Below, in pieces: positions 1 through 8,837 of a stretch of DNA of 48,453 nt (positions are counted from its first letter, which is position 1; every line of letters begins with the position of its first letter). The stretch is taken from NCBI RefSeq assembly GCF_007679495.1, contig NZ_VEGP01000028.1, positions 1-48,453 on the forward strand, given 5' to 3'. The position numbers were made by a program, and so were the translations under genes. The DNA comes from Paenibacillus sp. 32O-W. Lineage in GTDB: Bacteria; Bacillota; Bacilli; Paenibacillales; NBRC-103111. The notes beneath the pieces were generated by a model. The model had not been told where the DNA came from, searched no databases, and saw only the letters and a list, made by a program, of their open reading frames with translations.

Positions 1-36
1 CCCGCATTGAACGGGGATTCTGGGGACAAAGACGGG

Positions 37-62
37 TTATCCACAGATTTGAGTTATCCACA
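37..62 (+). promoter_or_regulatory. Pair of DnaA-box-like sites
   Basis: Two perfect copies of the 9-mer TTATCCACA lie at 37-45 and 54-62, same strand, 17 bp apart start to start. This is the consensus DnaA box. No dnaA or dnaN gene is nearby, so this is more likely a DnaA-binding cluster outside the origin, or chance, than oriC itself. Sequence left of the window is not visible. Confidence 0.5.
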
Positions 63-362
63 TTCCGATTTCATGTTAAAACCATTAAACCTTGATGGCC
101 CGTCAGGGAAAGGAATAATTCTCATGAACGTCGAAGTATACATGACAGTAGCAGTAGGATGAAATTGGAGCTTAAAATATATATTCTCCCTAAATATAAT
201 CAGGCTGCCGATCGCAACTTTCCATAGGTTATTGTTTGTTGAGCCGAGGCATGCCGACCTAGCGAACCGCGCGATTACTTAAAGGCATTACACCCGTACA
301 GCCCCAATGCAGTGAGGTATTAGTGACATTAAGGGAATTAAGGCACAAGGGGGCAAAAGGAC

Positions 363-538
363 ATGCAAAACTGCAGGTCTTTTTGCAAAAATCCGCCAGA
401 TCCCGGAGAAGACGAGCAAAACTGCAGGTCTTTCACCACACAAACTCCAAAAACAAGCCAAATGACTAAATTTACCTGCACTTTCGCCTGTCATTTGCCG
501 ATTTCAGCCAAACTCCTTGAAAAGACCTGCACTTTTGC
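363..538. repeat. Intergenic element with direct and inverted CTGCAGGTCTTT motifs
   Basis: CAAAACTGCAGGTCTTT occurs at about 365 and again at about 418. A related motif in the opposite orientation, AAAAGACCTGCACTTTTGCC, closes the segment at 519-538. Short open frames on both strands here follow from the repeats and lack supporting ribosome sites. Right of it, 540-660 holds loosely repeated CTTCACCGTACC and CACTAAG motifs. The rest of 1-700 holds no recognisable gene. Confidence 0.5.
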
Positions 539-710
539 CGGTTCTTGACGCTCTCGACCGAACCACTAAGGCCGCACTTCACCGTACCCTAGGAACGCTC
601 TTCACCGTACCACTAAGAGACTCTTCAACGGCCACTAAGGAAACCCGTTACGGAACCGCGTTCACACCGCATTTAAATGAAATTCATTCCTTATTAAGGA
701 GGTCACACCC

Positions 711-1622
711 ATGAACCTGTCCAAGGATGAGCAGAGGGAAAAATTGTACCGGCTGCTGGGCGATCTGCCTGACCGGGAGCTTCCCGTTAAGGTGCAAATG
801 CTCGCGGAAGAGAAGAGAGAAGGGTATTACTTGGAGAAGCTGCTGCTGCATCTCAATGGAATCGAGCCGGTTCCGGCTTATTTTATCCGGCCCAAGGACG
901 TTTCCGTCAAGCTGCCTGCCGTTCTGTTCAACCATTCCCATGGAGGAAACTACGCACTCGGGAAAGACGAATTGCTGCGGGGAAACAGCTACCTGCAAGA
1001 CCCTCCCTATGCCGAACAGCTTACTCGGATGGGGTACGCCGTTCTCAGTATAGATGCCTGGGGATTTGGCGAAAGGAGAGGCCGGTCGGAGAGCGAGCTG
1101 TTTAAGGAGATGCTCTGGAACGGACAGGTGCTGTGGGGCATGATGGTCTATGACAGCCTGCGGGCTATTGATTATCTCACGACCCGCGATGATGTGGACG
1201 AGACAAGGCTCGCAACCCTCGGGATGTCCATGGGCAGCACAATGTCCTGGTGGACGGCCGCCTTGGACAGGCGGATCCGGGTATGCGTAGACATCTGCGG
1301 CCTGACCGACTATCAGGAGCTAATCCATACCCGGGGGCTGGACGGTCACGGGATCTATTATTATGTCCCCGGATTGTTAAAAGCTTTTACTTCCTCCGAC
1401 ATCAATGCGTTAATCGCTCCACGCGCCCATCTGGGACTGGCTGGGAACTATGACAAGCTGACTCCGCCGGCCGGACTGGACCGGATCGACGCCCATCTGC
1501 GCAAGATCTATCAGGAAGAAGGGCGGCCCGAGGCCTGGAAGCTCGTTCGCTGCCCGTGCGGGCACCTCGAAACAGCGGAGATGCGTGCGGAAGTCATTGC
1601 CTTTCTAAAGCAGTGGCTATAG
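711..1622 (+). CDS. Alpha/beta hydrolase (acetyl-xylan-esterase/dienelactone-hydrolase-like)
   Basis: 303 aa, probably cytoplasmic, with no signal peptide. The nucleophile elbow is G171-M-S-M-G175, so Ser173 is the predicted nucleophile, and the C-terminal CGH motif places the catalytic His at about 285. A HSHGG segment near residue 78 matches the oxyanion-hole region of acyl-ester hydrolases that follow an N-terminal lid. The start is fixed by an AAGGAGG ribosome site at about 696. It stands alone: repeats lie upstream and a stem-loop with a T-run lies downstream. Family-level function (carboxylic ester or lactone hydrolysis) is well supported; the substrate is not predictable. Confidence 0.85.
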   Translation: MNLSKDEQREKLYRLLGDLPDRELPVKVQMLAEEKREGYYLEKLLLHLNGIEPVPAYFIRPKDVSVKLPAVLFNHSHGGNYALGKDELLRGNSYLQDPPYAEQLTRMGYAVLSIDAWGFGERRGRSESELFKEMLWNGQVLWGMMVYDSLRAIDYLTTRDDVDETRLATLGMSMGSTMSWWTAALDRRIRVCVDICGLTDYQELIHTRGLDGHGIYYYVPGLLKAFTSSDINALIAPRAHLGLAGNYDKLTPPAGLDRIDAHLRKIYQEEGRPEAWKLVRCPCGHLETAEMRAEVIAFLKQWL

Positions 1623-1668
1623 GAGCGGCACTTACCTAAGAAAATGAGCTGTTGCGTCATGCCATAAG

Positions 1669-1697
1669 CGGACCATCTCGCTTCTGCAGATGGTCCG
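1669..1697 (+). other. Perfect hairpin after the hydrolase gene
   Basis: A 10-bp perfect stem (CGGACCATCT and AGATGGTCCG) encloses a 9-nt loop, 47 bp after the hydrolase stop. No T-run follows, so it may be an RNA-stabilising or processing hairpin rather than an intrinsic terminator. Confidence 0.4.
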
Positions 1698-1791
1698 TGC
1701 TGAATTTCGAAGATACGAGACTGTTGGATTGTACTAAAGGTAACGTCCAAGTGTCGTACAGCGCAAGTGAAACGGTACGGACCTGAGAGAC

Positions 1792-1820
1792 CCTATTTCG
1801 TCAAATTAGGCGGTTTTTTT
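1792..1820 (+). terminator. Possible intrinsic terminator
   Basis: CCTATTT pairs with AAATTAGG around a 4-nt loop with one bulge, followed by CGG and seven T. It is about 170 bp after the hydrolase stop and directly abuts the repeat that begins at 1824. Confidence 0.4.
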
Positions 1821-1823
1821 AGA

Positions 1824-1956
1824 CTAACGGACGCAGATTCGCTTATTTCATAGAATTCTCCTATTTTCGCCTGCATTTCTTGGAATAAGGTCTTCTGAGT
1901 CTGTTAAATTTGCCGGAAGGCCCCTCTAGACCGATTAAGGTCAGTGGTGTCCGTTA
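1824..1956. repeat. Small inverted-repeat-bounded element (MITE-like)
   Basis: TAACGGAC at 1825-1832 is mirrored by GTCCGTTA at 1949-1956, bounding about 130 bp of non-coding DNA. A size near 130 bp with short terminal inverted repeats and no ORF fits a REP or MITE-like intergenic element. No second copy is visible here, so mobility is inference. Confidence 0.4.
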
Positions 1957-2025
1957 TAGCCAAAAGCATGCAGGTTTTTCGCATGATCTTAGTTATTCAT
2001 AGTTAATATAGATAGCCTCGATTTG

Positions 2026-2583
2026 CTAATGACTCCTTATTAAGCTTTCTAATTCATGTTTGGTCCGAAGTTTGGCAAGATCTTTGGACAGATGATCAGA
2101 GGAATGAATGATACCGTCTTTTCCACCCAGCTTGAACTTCCCTTGGAATACACCAAGAATAACATACGCATCTTCATTGGTTACAGGGCCCGTGTATTTT
2201 TTCAAAAAAAGGACAGCCCTATCCTTGTCCCGCAATATTTTATTCCCTTCAAAAGTATATTCAATATTATGGATGATTCCTCCCGTCTCCAGAATGACAA
2301 TCCTCTCACCGGCCGGCTTACTTCCTTTATAGGATTGCTGAATTTTTGCCTGGGAGAGGGTAAAAGGAACATCTTCATACTTGAAGGATTTACCTCCGGT
2401 TTTTTCTACTTGGACAATGATATCCGCTCTTTGGCTTAATTCATCTATAGAAGAATAGTACTCGGAGAGTTCACCGGTAGAGTTGATAGCAAGCAGCGGG
2501 ATGTTAGAAAAATAAACAGCGCCTGCCAATAAAACAACTGCGCTTAAAATCCACAATGTCTTATATTTTTTTAGAATTTTCAT
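2026..2583 (-). CDS. Uncharacterised secreted or membrane-anchored protein
   Basis: 185 aa. Lysine-rich N-terminus followed by a hydrophobic stretch (residues about 9-28), consistent with a signal peptide or single anchor, so the rest probably faces outside. The body has the pattern of small Bacillota exported proteins of unknown role: ELSQRADIIVQVEK, a LETGG turn and GVFQGKF near the end, mostly predicted beta strand. A GGGTGA-like ribosome site precedes the ATG. It follows a possible protease remnant by 21 bp on the same strand. No catalytic motif or precise function is recognised. Confidence 0.65.
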   Translation of the reverse strand: MKILKKYKTLWILSAVVLLAGAVYFSNIPLLAINSTGELSEYYSSIDELSQRADIIVQVEKTGGKSFKYEDVPFTLSQAKIQQSYKGSKPAGERIVILETGGIIHNIEYTFEGNKILRDKDRAVLFLKKYTGPVTNEDAYVILGVFQGKFKLGGKDGIIHSSDHLSKDLAKLRTKHELESLIRSH

Positions 2584-2604
2584 AGGTTAAATCACCCTTT
2601 CGAA

Positions 2605-2883
2605 CTAATATAGATTATTTACCCCGTTGACATCATCCTGTTGGGAGCAGAGTGTTCTTTCAGGATTTCCAGCATTACCAAAGTCACTTCCTCCAATAAA
2701 AATATCACCACCACCGCCAAAGTTGTAGCTGAGATTGAGTTTGGAACCAGCATATTTCCAATCGTCTATAGCGTCAAGAAATAATATACCTACTTCCCCC
2801 ATCCGAACAAATCCAACGAAGCAAATGATACCCACAGGTTTTCTCCCACTCCCCCTTCTTTCCCGGAAGCTCCTATGCAACAA
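2605..2883 (-). pseudogene. Possible remnant of a secreted matrixin-like protease gene
   Basis: An open frame of 92 codons whose C-terminal part (AIDDWKYAGSKLNLSYNF onward, then DFGNAGNPERT) resembles the region just before the catalytic HExxH helix of small secreted zinc proteases, but it stops before any HExxH. The N-terminal 30 codons are arginine-rich and do not look like a signal peptide. It ends 21 bp before the next minus-strand gene. The resemblance is from memory of family patterns; it could be a spurious frame. Confidence 0.3.
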
Positions 2884-3044
2884 CTCACTCCCTTTCCCCC
2901 TTTACAAAAGCTTAGGAACCGTCTAACACGCACATAACAATCCCTCTGTATATTGAAATTGTAGGAAATGCGACAACGGACGGATGGATGTAGGATTTCA
3001 TTTTTCACGTCCGTCTGATTTCTGGAGGAGGAGCATATCGCAGG

Positions 3045-3773
3045 ATGGAAAAACGGTTCATTTGGTTCGATCTCGGCTATACCCTTGTACAAATGCAGAG
3101 AGAAGAGGATTACCAGACCTACTTGCGCGAGCAAGGAGCCGAAGCCAAGGCTGAAGAGATTGCAAGAGCCTACCATTTGGCGGACAAGCTGTTCATGCGG
3201 GAGTACACGGACGTACTTGGGGGTGAAAGGGGAACGTTTTTCCCCTGGTACATCGGCGTGGTGAATTATTATCTTGGCTTCCGCTTTCCGCTGGTCGAGC
3301 AGTGCCGAAGGCTGCAGGAACTGGGAAAAGAGAAAGAGCGGATGTGGGTTCCTTATGAATTTAGCGCCGCCTTGCTGGAACAGTTAAAAGAAAACTCATA
3401 CGGCGTAGGGCTGATTTCCAACTGGGATCATACGGCCCGGACCGTATTGGAGCAATGCGGTTTGCTGCCGTATTTCGATCATCTTTTCATATCTGAGGAG
3501 CGGGGGGTGAAGAAGCCGGATAAGGCTATTTTCGAGATGGCGTTGAAAGCGGCGGGAGTGTCGCCCGAAGAGTGTGTCTACGTTGGGGACAACTATTACG
3601 ATGATGTGATCGGAAGCCGGCAGGCCGGGATGGAATGCTGGCTGATCAACCGGTTTGACCGCTGCGGAATAGAGGAAATCGATCATGCGCCGGTCATCCC
3701 GTCGGCCCGGGATATTCTCGAGCTTCTGGACAGGCAGGCGGTTGGAGGGCTGAAGGGGGCTTCCCGGCATTGA
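3045..3773 (+). CDS. HAD-superfamily hydrolase
   Basis: 242 aa, cytoplasmic. HAD motifs in order: motif I FDLGYTL with nucleophile Asp9; motif II LISNW near residue 125; motif III Lys in GVKKPDKAIF near residue 158; motif IV VGDNYYDD near residue 183. The second Asp of the usual DxD is Gly11, as in the D-x-G variants of the YihX type, so phosphatase activity is plausible but not certain. A GGAGGAG ribosome site precedes the ATG. The stop overlaps the RpiR-type start (TGATG), indicating coupled expression. Likely a sugar-phosphate or nucleotide phosphatase serving this operon. Confidence 0.85.
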   Translation: MEKRFIWFDLGYTLVQMQREEDYQTYLREQGAEAKAEEIARAYHLADKLFMREYTDVLGGERGTFFPWYIGVVNYYLGFRFPLVEQCRRLQELGKEKERMWVPYEFSAALLEQLKENSYGVGLISNWDHTARTVLEQCGLLPYFDHLFISEERGVKKPDKAIFEMALKAAGVSPEECVYVGDNYYDDVIGSRQAGMECWLINRFDRCGIEEIDHAPVIPSARDILELLDRQAVGGLKGASRH

Positions 3774-4636
3774 TGAGATTTGAGCAAAAGGTAGAGGCCG
3801 CTTTCGACGCATTAAGCCCCGGAATGAAGAAGATCGCTTATTTTGCGGCCAAGGAGATGAAGCAGGCGGCCATTACACCGGCGAGAAAGCTCGGGAAATT
3901 AGCCGGGGTCAGCGAAGCGACCGTCCATAGGTTTGCCCGGCAGCTCGGCTATGGAAGCTTCTCGGCGATGCAATCCGATCTGCAGGCGCAGGTGCTGGAG
4001 GTCAGACCTGTGCAGAGGCTGCTTCAATCGGCGGAGGCGGATTATGCGGCTTCCTGGCTGGAGGAGCATTTCCGCCTGGAATGCGATAATTTGCAGGCCA
4101 CTGCCGAGCTCAAGCAGGAAGATCGCATAGAGGCTGCGGCGAAGCTCCTGATTCGGGCTAACCGGATCGCGATTGCCGGCTGGCGCGCCGGCTTGGCGGT
4201 CACCAGCCCCCTCTCCTACATCCTGAGATACATGCTCGGGGAGGGAGAGTTGATTCCCCAGGGAGAATGCGCCGAATTCGCCGCCCGGCTGACAGCGGGA
4301 GATGTCTTGTTCGTCTGCGGCTTTCCACGATACTGCGGCCGCACGATGAAGGTCAGCGAGGCGGCCAGGGAAGCCGGAGTCCCCCTCATCGCCCTGACCG
4401 ATTCGCCGCTGTCCCCTTTTGCCAGACTCGCGGATGTGGTTTTGCTGGCTGCGACCCGGTCCGGCGGTTTTCTCGATTCGTACATTGCCCCGCTTGCGGT
4501 CGTGAACGCGCTCGTTCAAAGAATCGCCCGCTTGGACAAGGAAAGGGTCGCCCTGAATCTGCTGCGGACCGAAACCCATTTCCGCGGGTTCGATTCGCAA
4601 TTCATATGGCCTACGGGCAGCAAAGAAGGGGAATAA
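3773..4636 (+). CDS. MurR/RpiR-family transcriptional regulator
   Basis: 287 aa from the ATG at 3773; a TTG three bases upstream is an alternative. N-terminal HTH_6 domain (about 1-75) with the recognition segment GVSEATVHRFARQLG, then a SIS sugar-phosphate-binding domain (about 110-250) containing the AGWRAG and CGFPRYCGRTM segments. Family members sense amino-sugar or sugar phosphates and usually control adjacent transport and catabolic genes. It overlaps the upstream HAD stop by one base and lies 4 bp before the MBL gene, so it is in the operon it may regulate. Confidence 0.88.
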   Translation: MRFEQKVEAAFDALSPGMKKIAYFAAKEMKQAAITPARKLGKLAGVSEATVHRFARQLGYGSFSAMQSDLQAQVLEVRPVQRLLQSAEADYAASWLEEHFRLECDNLQATAELKQEDRIEAAAKLLIRANRIAIAGWRAGLAVTSPLSYILRYMLGEGELIPQGECAEFAARLTAGDVLFVCGFPRYCGRTMKVSEAAREAGVPLIALTDSPLSPFARLADVVLLAATRSGGFLDSYIAPLAVVNALVQRIARLDKERVALNLLRTETHFRGFDSQFIWPTGSKEGE

Positions 4637-4640
4637 AACG

Positions 4641-5375
4641 ATGCATATAACTACTTTAGGCTCCTGGGGCGCCTATCCGGCCGCTCAATCCGCCACCTCC
4701 GGCTATTTGCTCGAATCCGGCACGACCCGTATTCTCGTGGATTGCGGCTCGGGGGTACTGGCCCAACTACAGCGCTATACAGAGCTCGAATGGCTGGATG
4801 CCGTCGTTCTCTCGCACTCCCATACGGACCATATCGCCGATGTCTATTGCCTGCAGTATGCCATTATGATCCTGACCGAACTGGGCAAACGGTCCCGGCC
4901 GCTCGATATTTACGCCCATATCGAGGAACCGGAGCGGATGGAGAGCTTGAATTATCCGCCCTACTGCAGGGCTTACCCGATAGACGCGGGCGACCGGCTG
5001 ACCATTGGGGATGTCCGCTTCCAATTCGGCCGGAATGTGCATCCCGTGTCGTGCTTATCCATGCGGATCGAGCATCAAGATAGAAGTATTGCCTACACGG
5101 CCGATACCGAATGGCATGACGGGCTGGTCGAGCTGAGCTGGGGGGCGGATATGCTCCTGTCCGAATGCAGTTTGTACAATCAGCAGTTTGGGAAGATTCG
5201 GGGCCATTTGACCGCGGGCGAGGCCGGCAGGCTGGCGGCTTTGGCCGATGCGGGCCGGCTCGTGCTGACCCATCTGCCGCATTACGGAGACCATCAGACA
5301 TTAGTGAGACAGGCACAGGAACACTATTCGGGACCTGTGCAGCTAACCTATACCGGCGATTGCTTCGTCATTTGA
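4641..5375 (+). CDS. MBL-fold metallo-hydrolase (YhfI-like)
   Basis: 244 aa. Metallo-beta-lactamase fold with zinc motif H59-S-H-T-D63-H64, a downstream HPV histidine, the metal-bridging Asp in YTADTEW, and the final His in LTHLPH. The LGSWGAYP opening and length match the RNase-Z-like YhfI group of Bacilli. Such enzymes hydrolyse phosphodiester or other small ester bonds; the substrate here is unknown. It starts 4 bp after the RpiR-type gene and ends 34 bp before the binding-protein gene. Confidence 0.82.
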   Translation: MHITTLGSWGAYPAAQSATSGYLLESGTTRILVDCGSGVLAQLQRYTELEWLDAVVLSHSHTDHIADVYCLQYAIMILTELGKRSRPLDIYAHIEEPERMESLNYPPYCRAYPIDAGDRLTIGDVRFQFGRNVHPVSCLSMRIEHQDRSIAYTADTEWHDGLVELSWGADMLLSECSLYNQQFGKIRGHLTAGEAGRLAALADAGRLVLTHLPHYGDHQTLVRQAQEHYSGPVQLTYTGDCFVI

Positions 5376-5409
5376 TCCATTAATGCAATGATAAGGAGAG
5401 GAAAAACCA

Positions 5410-7029
5410 ATGATAAGTCGCAAATGGAAAACCATGTCCGTTATTATCGCGTGTGCTCTGCTAACGATGATCTTGGCTGCATGCGGCAGCGGGGGAGCGG
5501 CGGGGGGACGAGGCGCGGAGCAGAACAGCGGGCAGTCGGCCGGGTCGAATGCCGATCAGGGCGGCACCTCATCGGGCTCGGGAGATTCGGCCAAGACGGA
5601 GAATTCCGCCAAGGAAGGCGGGACGGTCGTTGTGGCCGTGCCGCAGGACCCGGATTTTCTCGATCCGCACCTGGCCGTCGCCTCGGGTACCCAGGAGATG
5701 ATGTTCAACGTGTTCGAGGGGCTTCTCAAGCCTAACGAGCGGGGGGAAGTTCAGCCGGCAATTGCCCAATCGTACGAGATTTCCGACGATGGGCTGACCT
5801 ATACCTTCAAGCTGCGCGAAGGGGTCAAGTTTCACAACGGCAATCCCGTCACCGCGGAGGATGTTCAGTATTCATATGAACGGCTGATGGGCAAGGACAG
5901 CGGGAAGCCTCTGTCCACCGCTTTCGGCAATGTGGAGTCGGTAGAGATAGTGGATTCGCAGACCATTGCGGTGAAGCTGAAAGCGAACGACGTGTCCTTC
6001 CTCAGCTATTTGACGGCTGCCATTCTTCCCGAAGGTTACGAGGATCAGAACACGGCTCCGATCGGCGCCGGCCCGTTCAAGTTTGTCGAATATGCTCCGA
6101 ACCAGCGGCTCGTTCTGGAGAAGAACAAGGACTACTATATTCCGGGCGTCCCTTATCTTGATCGGGTGGAATTCCGCATCATGCCGGACAGCGAAGCCTC
6201 CCTGCTTGCGCTGAAGGCCGGGGAGATCGATATGTATCCGCGGATTGACAGCGAGCGGGCGGAAGAGCTTGGGGACGGCTTCCATTTTGTCGACGGGATG
6301 CAGAATATGGTTCAGCTTATGACCATGAATCACTCCCGGAAGCCTTTTGACAATGTGCTGGTGCGTCAGGCGATCAATTACGCGATTGATGTGGATGAGA
6401 TCATTCAGGTGGTTGCGGCAGGCAAAGGAACCAAGCTCGGCTCCAACATGAGCCCGGCTATGCAGAAGTATTACCAGGAAGGGCTGGAGAACACCTACGA
6501 CGTCAATCTGGAAAAAGCTAAAAGCCTGCTGGCCGAAGCAGGGTATGAGAACGGGTTCTCCACTACCATATCCGTACCCTCCAACTACAAGTTTCACGTT
6601 GACACCGCTCAGGTCATCGCCCAGCAGCTGCAGAAGGTGGGAATCCAGGCCGAGATTGAGCAGGTCGAGTGGGCCGTCTGGCTTGATCGGATTTATAAAG
6701 GCCGGGATTATGACATGACCATTATCGGGTTGACCGGTAAGCTGGACCCTCATGAGGTTCTGGTGCGTTATGCATCCGACTACAAAGCGAATTTTTACAA
6801 TTATGTCAATCCGGAATACGACAAGCTGATCAAGCAAGCACAAATTGAGCTGGACGACGCCAAAAGGGTCGGGCTGTACAAGGAAGCCCAGAAGATTCTG
6901 ACCGATGACGCGGTCGCCGTCTATATTATGGATCCTAACTTTGTTGTGGCGATGAAAAAAGAGCTGAAAGGCTACAAGCTCTATCCGATTTATGTGCAGG
7001 ACATGTCCACCATGTATTACGAAAAATAA
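5410..7029 (+). CDS. Peptide ABC transporter substrate-binding lipoprotein (SBP_bac_5, OppA/DppA-like)
   Basis: 539 aa. Lipoprotein signal with lipobox ILAAC and lipidated Cys25, then a Gly/Ser/Asn-rich tether of about 45 residues, then a family-5 binding domain (GTVVVAVPQDPDFLDPHLA, the AEDVQYSYERL helix, and a C-terminal domain with YNYVNPEYDKL). It captures a peptide or peptide-like ligand outside the membrane and delivers it to the two permeases encoded next. AAGGAGAGG ribosome site 7-15 bp before the ATG. Family-5 proteins also bind nickel, heme or glycosides; the RpiR/HAD/MBL neighbours leave the ligand open. Confidence 0.93.
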   Translation: MISRKWKTMSVIIACALLTMILAACGSGGAAGGRGAEQNSGQSAGSNADQGGTSSGSGDSAKTENSAKEGGTVVVAVPQDPDFLDPHLAVASGTQEMMFNVFEGLLKPNERGEVQPAIAQSYEISDDGLTYTFKLREGVKFHNGNPVTAEDVQYSYERLMGKDSGKPLSTAFGNVESVEIVDSQTIAVKLKANDVSFLSYLTAAILPEGYEDQNTAPIGAGPFKFVEYAPNQRLVLEKNKDYYIPGVPYLDRVEFRIMPDSEASLLALKAGEIDMYPRIDSERAEELGDGFHFVDGMQNMVQLMTMNHSRKPFDNVLVRQAINYAIDVDEIIQVVAAGKGTKLGSNMSPAMQKYYQEGLENTYDVNLEKAKSLLAEAGYENGFSTTISVPSNYKFHVDTAQVIAQQLQKVGIQAEIEQVEWAVWLDRIYKGRDYDMTIIGLTGKLDPHEVLVRYASDYKANFYNYVNPEYDKLIKQAQIELDDAKRVGLYKEAQKILTDDAVAVYIMDPNFVVAMKKELKGYKLYPIYVQDMSTMYYEK

Positions 7030-7058
7030 GCCTTCTGCTTTCAAAAGGAGTGTCCGCA

Positions 7059-8000
7059 GTGCCTTATATCCTTCGGAGAACGATGACGTTCATCGTTACT
7101 TTGATTCTGGTAGTTATCATGACCTTCGTCGTCTTCCGGATTATACCGGGAGATCCGGCGCTGACCATCCTCGGTATGGATGCGGACGAGGCGCTTTTGG
7201 CGGCTATGAAGGAGAAGCTCGGGACGGACCGGCCCTTATCGGAGCAGTTTGCCCAGTGGGTGAAGCAAATGGCCAAGGGGGACTTCGGGGAATCTCTGAA
7301 GTTCTCCCGCCCGGTGCTGCAGCTGATTCTGGAACGGCTGCCGGTAACCGTGTCGATTGCGCTGATGTCCATCGTCATGGCGCTGGTCATCGCCGTGCCC
7401 CTAAGTCTGTTAGCGGTAAAACGGCACGGCAAAGCGGCCGATCTGCTGATTTCCGGATGGACTCAGCTAGGGATGGCGGTGCCTTCGTTCTGGCTCGGCA
7501 TTCTGCTGGTGTTGTTGCTCGGATTGACCTTCCGATGGTTTCCCGCCGGCGGATATGTGCCATGGTCGGAAAGTCCGGCGCAGGCATTGAAGTCGCTGTT
7601 CCTGCCCTCCCTGGCCGTGGCCATTCCGCAGGTAGCGGTCATTGTCCGGTATTTGCGGACGACCCTGCTGGAGCAGATGAACCAGGATTATGTGAAAACA
7701 GCCCACAGCAAAGGCTTGCGTGAGACAACGGTTTTGTACAAGCATGTGCTGAAAAACGCGCTCGTTCCTGTCATCACGGTCGTTGGCATGATTTTTGCCG
7801 ATGTTCTGGGAGGAAGTTTGATCATTGAGCAGGTCTATGCGCTTCCCGGATTGGGCCGCCTGATGGTTTCCTCGATCGGTGCCCGGGATTTTCCGCTGGT
7901 GCAGGGAATGGTGCTGTTTACGGCTTTCATAGTGATTTTGGTCAATTTTACCGTAGATTTGCTGTACAGGGTCGTTGATCCAAGAATCCGGTTAAAGTAG
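7059..8000 (+). CDS. Peptide ABC transporter permease, DppB/OppB type
   Basis: 313 aa from the GTG at 7059, chosen because AAAGGAG at 7044-7050 sits 8 bp upstream; a GTG at 7050 lies inside that ribosome site. Six predicted membrane segments, starting with a long first helix and the RIIPGDPA motif. The EAA loop (YVKTAHSKGLRETTVLYKHV) before the last helices contacts the ATPases. It forms the pore with the product of the next gene, 9 bp downstream. Confidence 0.92.
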   Translation: MPYILRRTMTFIVTLILVVIMTFVVFRIIPGDPALTILGMDADEALLAAMKEKLGTDRPLSEQFAQWVKQMAKGDFGESLKFSRPVLQLILERLPVTVSIALMSIVMALVIAVPLSLLAVKRHGKAADLLISGWTQLGMAVPSFWLGILLVLLLGLTFRWFPAGGYVPWSESPAQALKSLFLPSLAVAIPQVAVIVRYLRTTLLEQMNQDYVKTAHSKGLRETTVLYKHVLKNALVPVITVVGMIFADVLGGSLIIEQVYALPGLGRLMVSSIGARDFPLVQGMVLFTAFIVILVNFTVDLLYRVVDPRIRLK

Positions 8001-8009
8001 GTGGGAGAA

Positions 8010-8837
8010 GTGAAGAAGGCGACGAATCCGAGCCTGTGGATCGGCGGCTCGATCGTGGGCGCACTGCTTTTATTCATGGTTGTCAGCCTGATCTATATTC
8101 CTCATGACGTGAATGCGATGAACTCCGGTGCCCGCCTGCTTGCTCCAAGCTATCAGCATTTGTTGGGCACAGATCATTTCGGGCGGGATGTCTTCAGCCG
8201 GCTGATGCAAGCCTCGCAGACCGCCTTCCAAATCGGGGGCATGTCGGTAATTATCGCCGCTTCCGGCGGCCTGATCATTGGCGCGTTCGCGGGATATTTC
8301 GGCGGTTGGGCCGACGAATTGGCCATGCGGGTGATGGATGCGATGATGGCCTTCCCCGGCATTATTCTGGCGTTGACACTTGTCGCCGTATTCGGCCCGA
8401 GCCTGCAGAACACCATTCTGGCCATTGGCATAATGGGGATTCCTTCTTTTTCCCGCATTGTCAGGAGCGGATTTATGCAGTTCAAGCAGTTGGATTTTGT
8501 CAAAGCGGCAAGAGGGGTCGGGGCGGGGCATCTTCGGATCATGTTCCTGCATATTCTGCCCAATGTCGTTCCGCCATTAATCGTTGCCGCCTCGATGAGC
8601 TTCTCGGGAGCGATCCTGGCGGAGGCGGGCCTTAGCTACCTGGGATTAGGGGTGCAGCCTCCGGACCCCAGCTGGGGCCGAATGCTGAATGAGGCTCAGA
8701 GTTATATTGTCAGAGCTCCCTGGTATACCTTGGCTCCTGGAGTGCTGATCACGGTCACGGTGCTGGGCTTCAATCTGCTGGGAGACGGCATACGGGATTG
8801 GAACGATCCGAGGATGGCCGGGCAACGTGGAGCATGA
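8010..8837 (+). CDS. Peptide ABC transporter permease, DppC/OppC type
   Basis: 275 aa from the GTG at 8010, preceded by AGGTGGGAG; the GTG at 8001 is an alternative. One N-terminal membrane helix, the LGTDHFGRDVFSRL motif typical of DppC proteins, then five more helices and an EAA loop (FVKAARGVGAGHLRIMFLHI). Partner of the preceding permease. A 252-bp gap then separates the membrane subunits from the ATPase genes. Confidence 0.92.
   Translation: MKKATNPSLWIGGSIVGALLLFMVVSLIYIPHDVNAMNSGARLLAPSYQHLLGTDHFGRDVFSRLMQASQTAFQIGGMSVIIAASGGLIIGAFAGYFGGWADELAMRVMDAMMAFPGIILALTLVAVFGPSLQNTILAIGIMGIPSFSRIVRSGFMQFKQLDFVKAARGVGAGHLRIMFLHILPNVVPPLIVAASMSFSGAILAEAGLSYLGLGVQPPDPSWGRMLNEAQSYIVRAPWYTLAPGVLITVTVLGFNLLGDGIRDWNDPRMAGQRGA

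Noticed and set aside
37-62. Chromosomal origin of replication
   Set aside because: Only two boxes are visible and no dnaA/dnaN, so only a DnaA-binding site is claimed.
288-714. Small ORFs on both strands before the first gene
   Set aside because: They fall within repeat motifs, lack ribosome sites and resemble no family.
5872-7044. Minus-strand ORF of 390 codons
   Set aside because: Antisense shadow of the peptide-binding lipoprotein, whose own frame carries a lipobox and family motifs.
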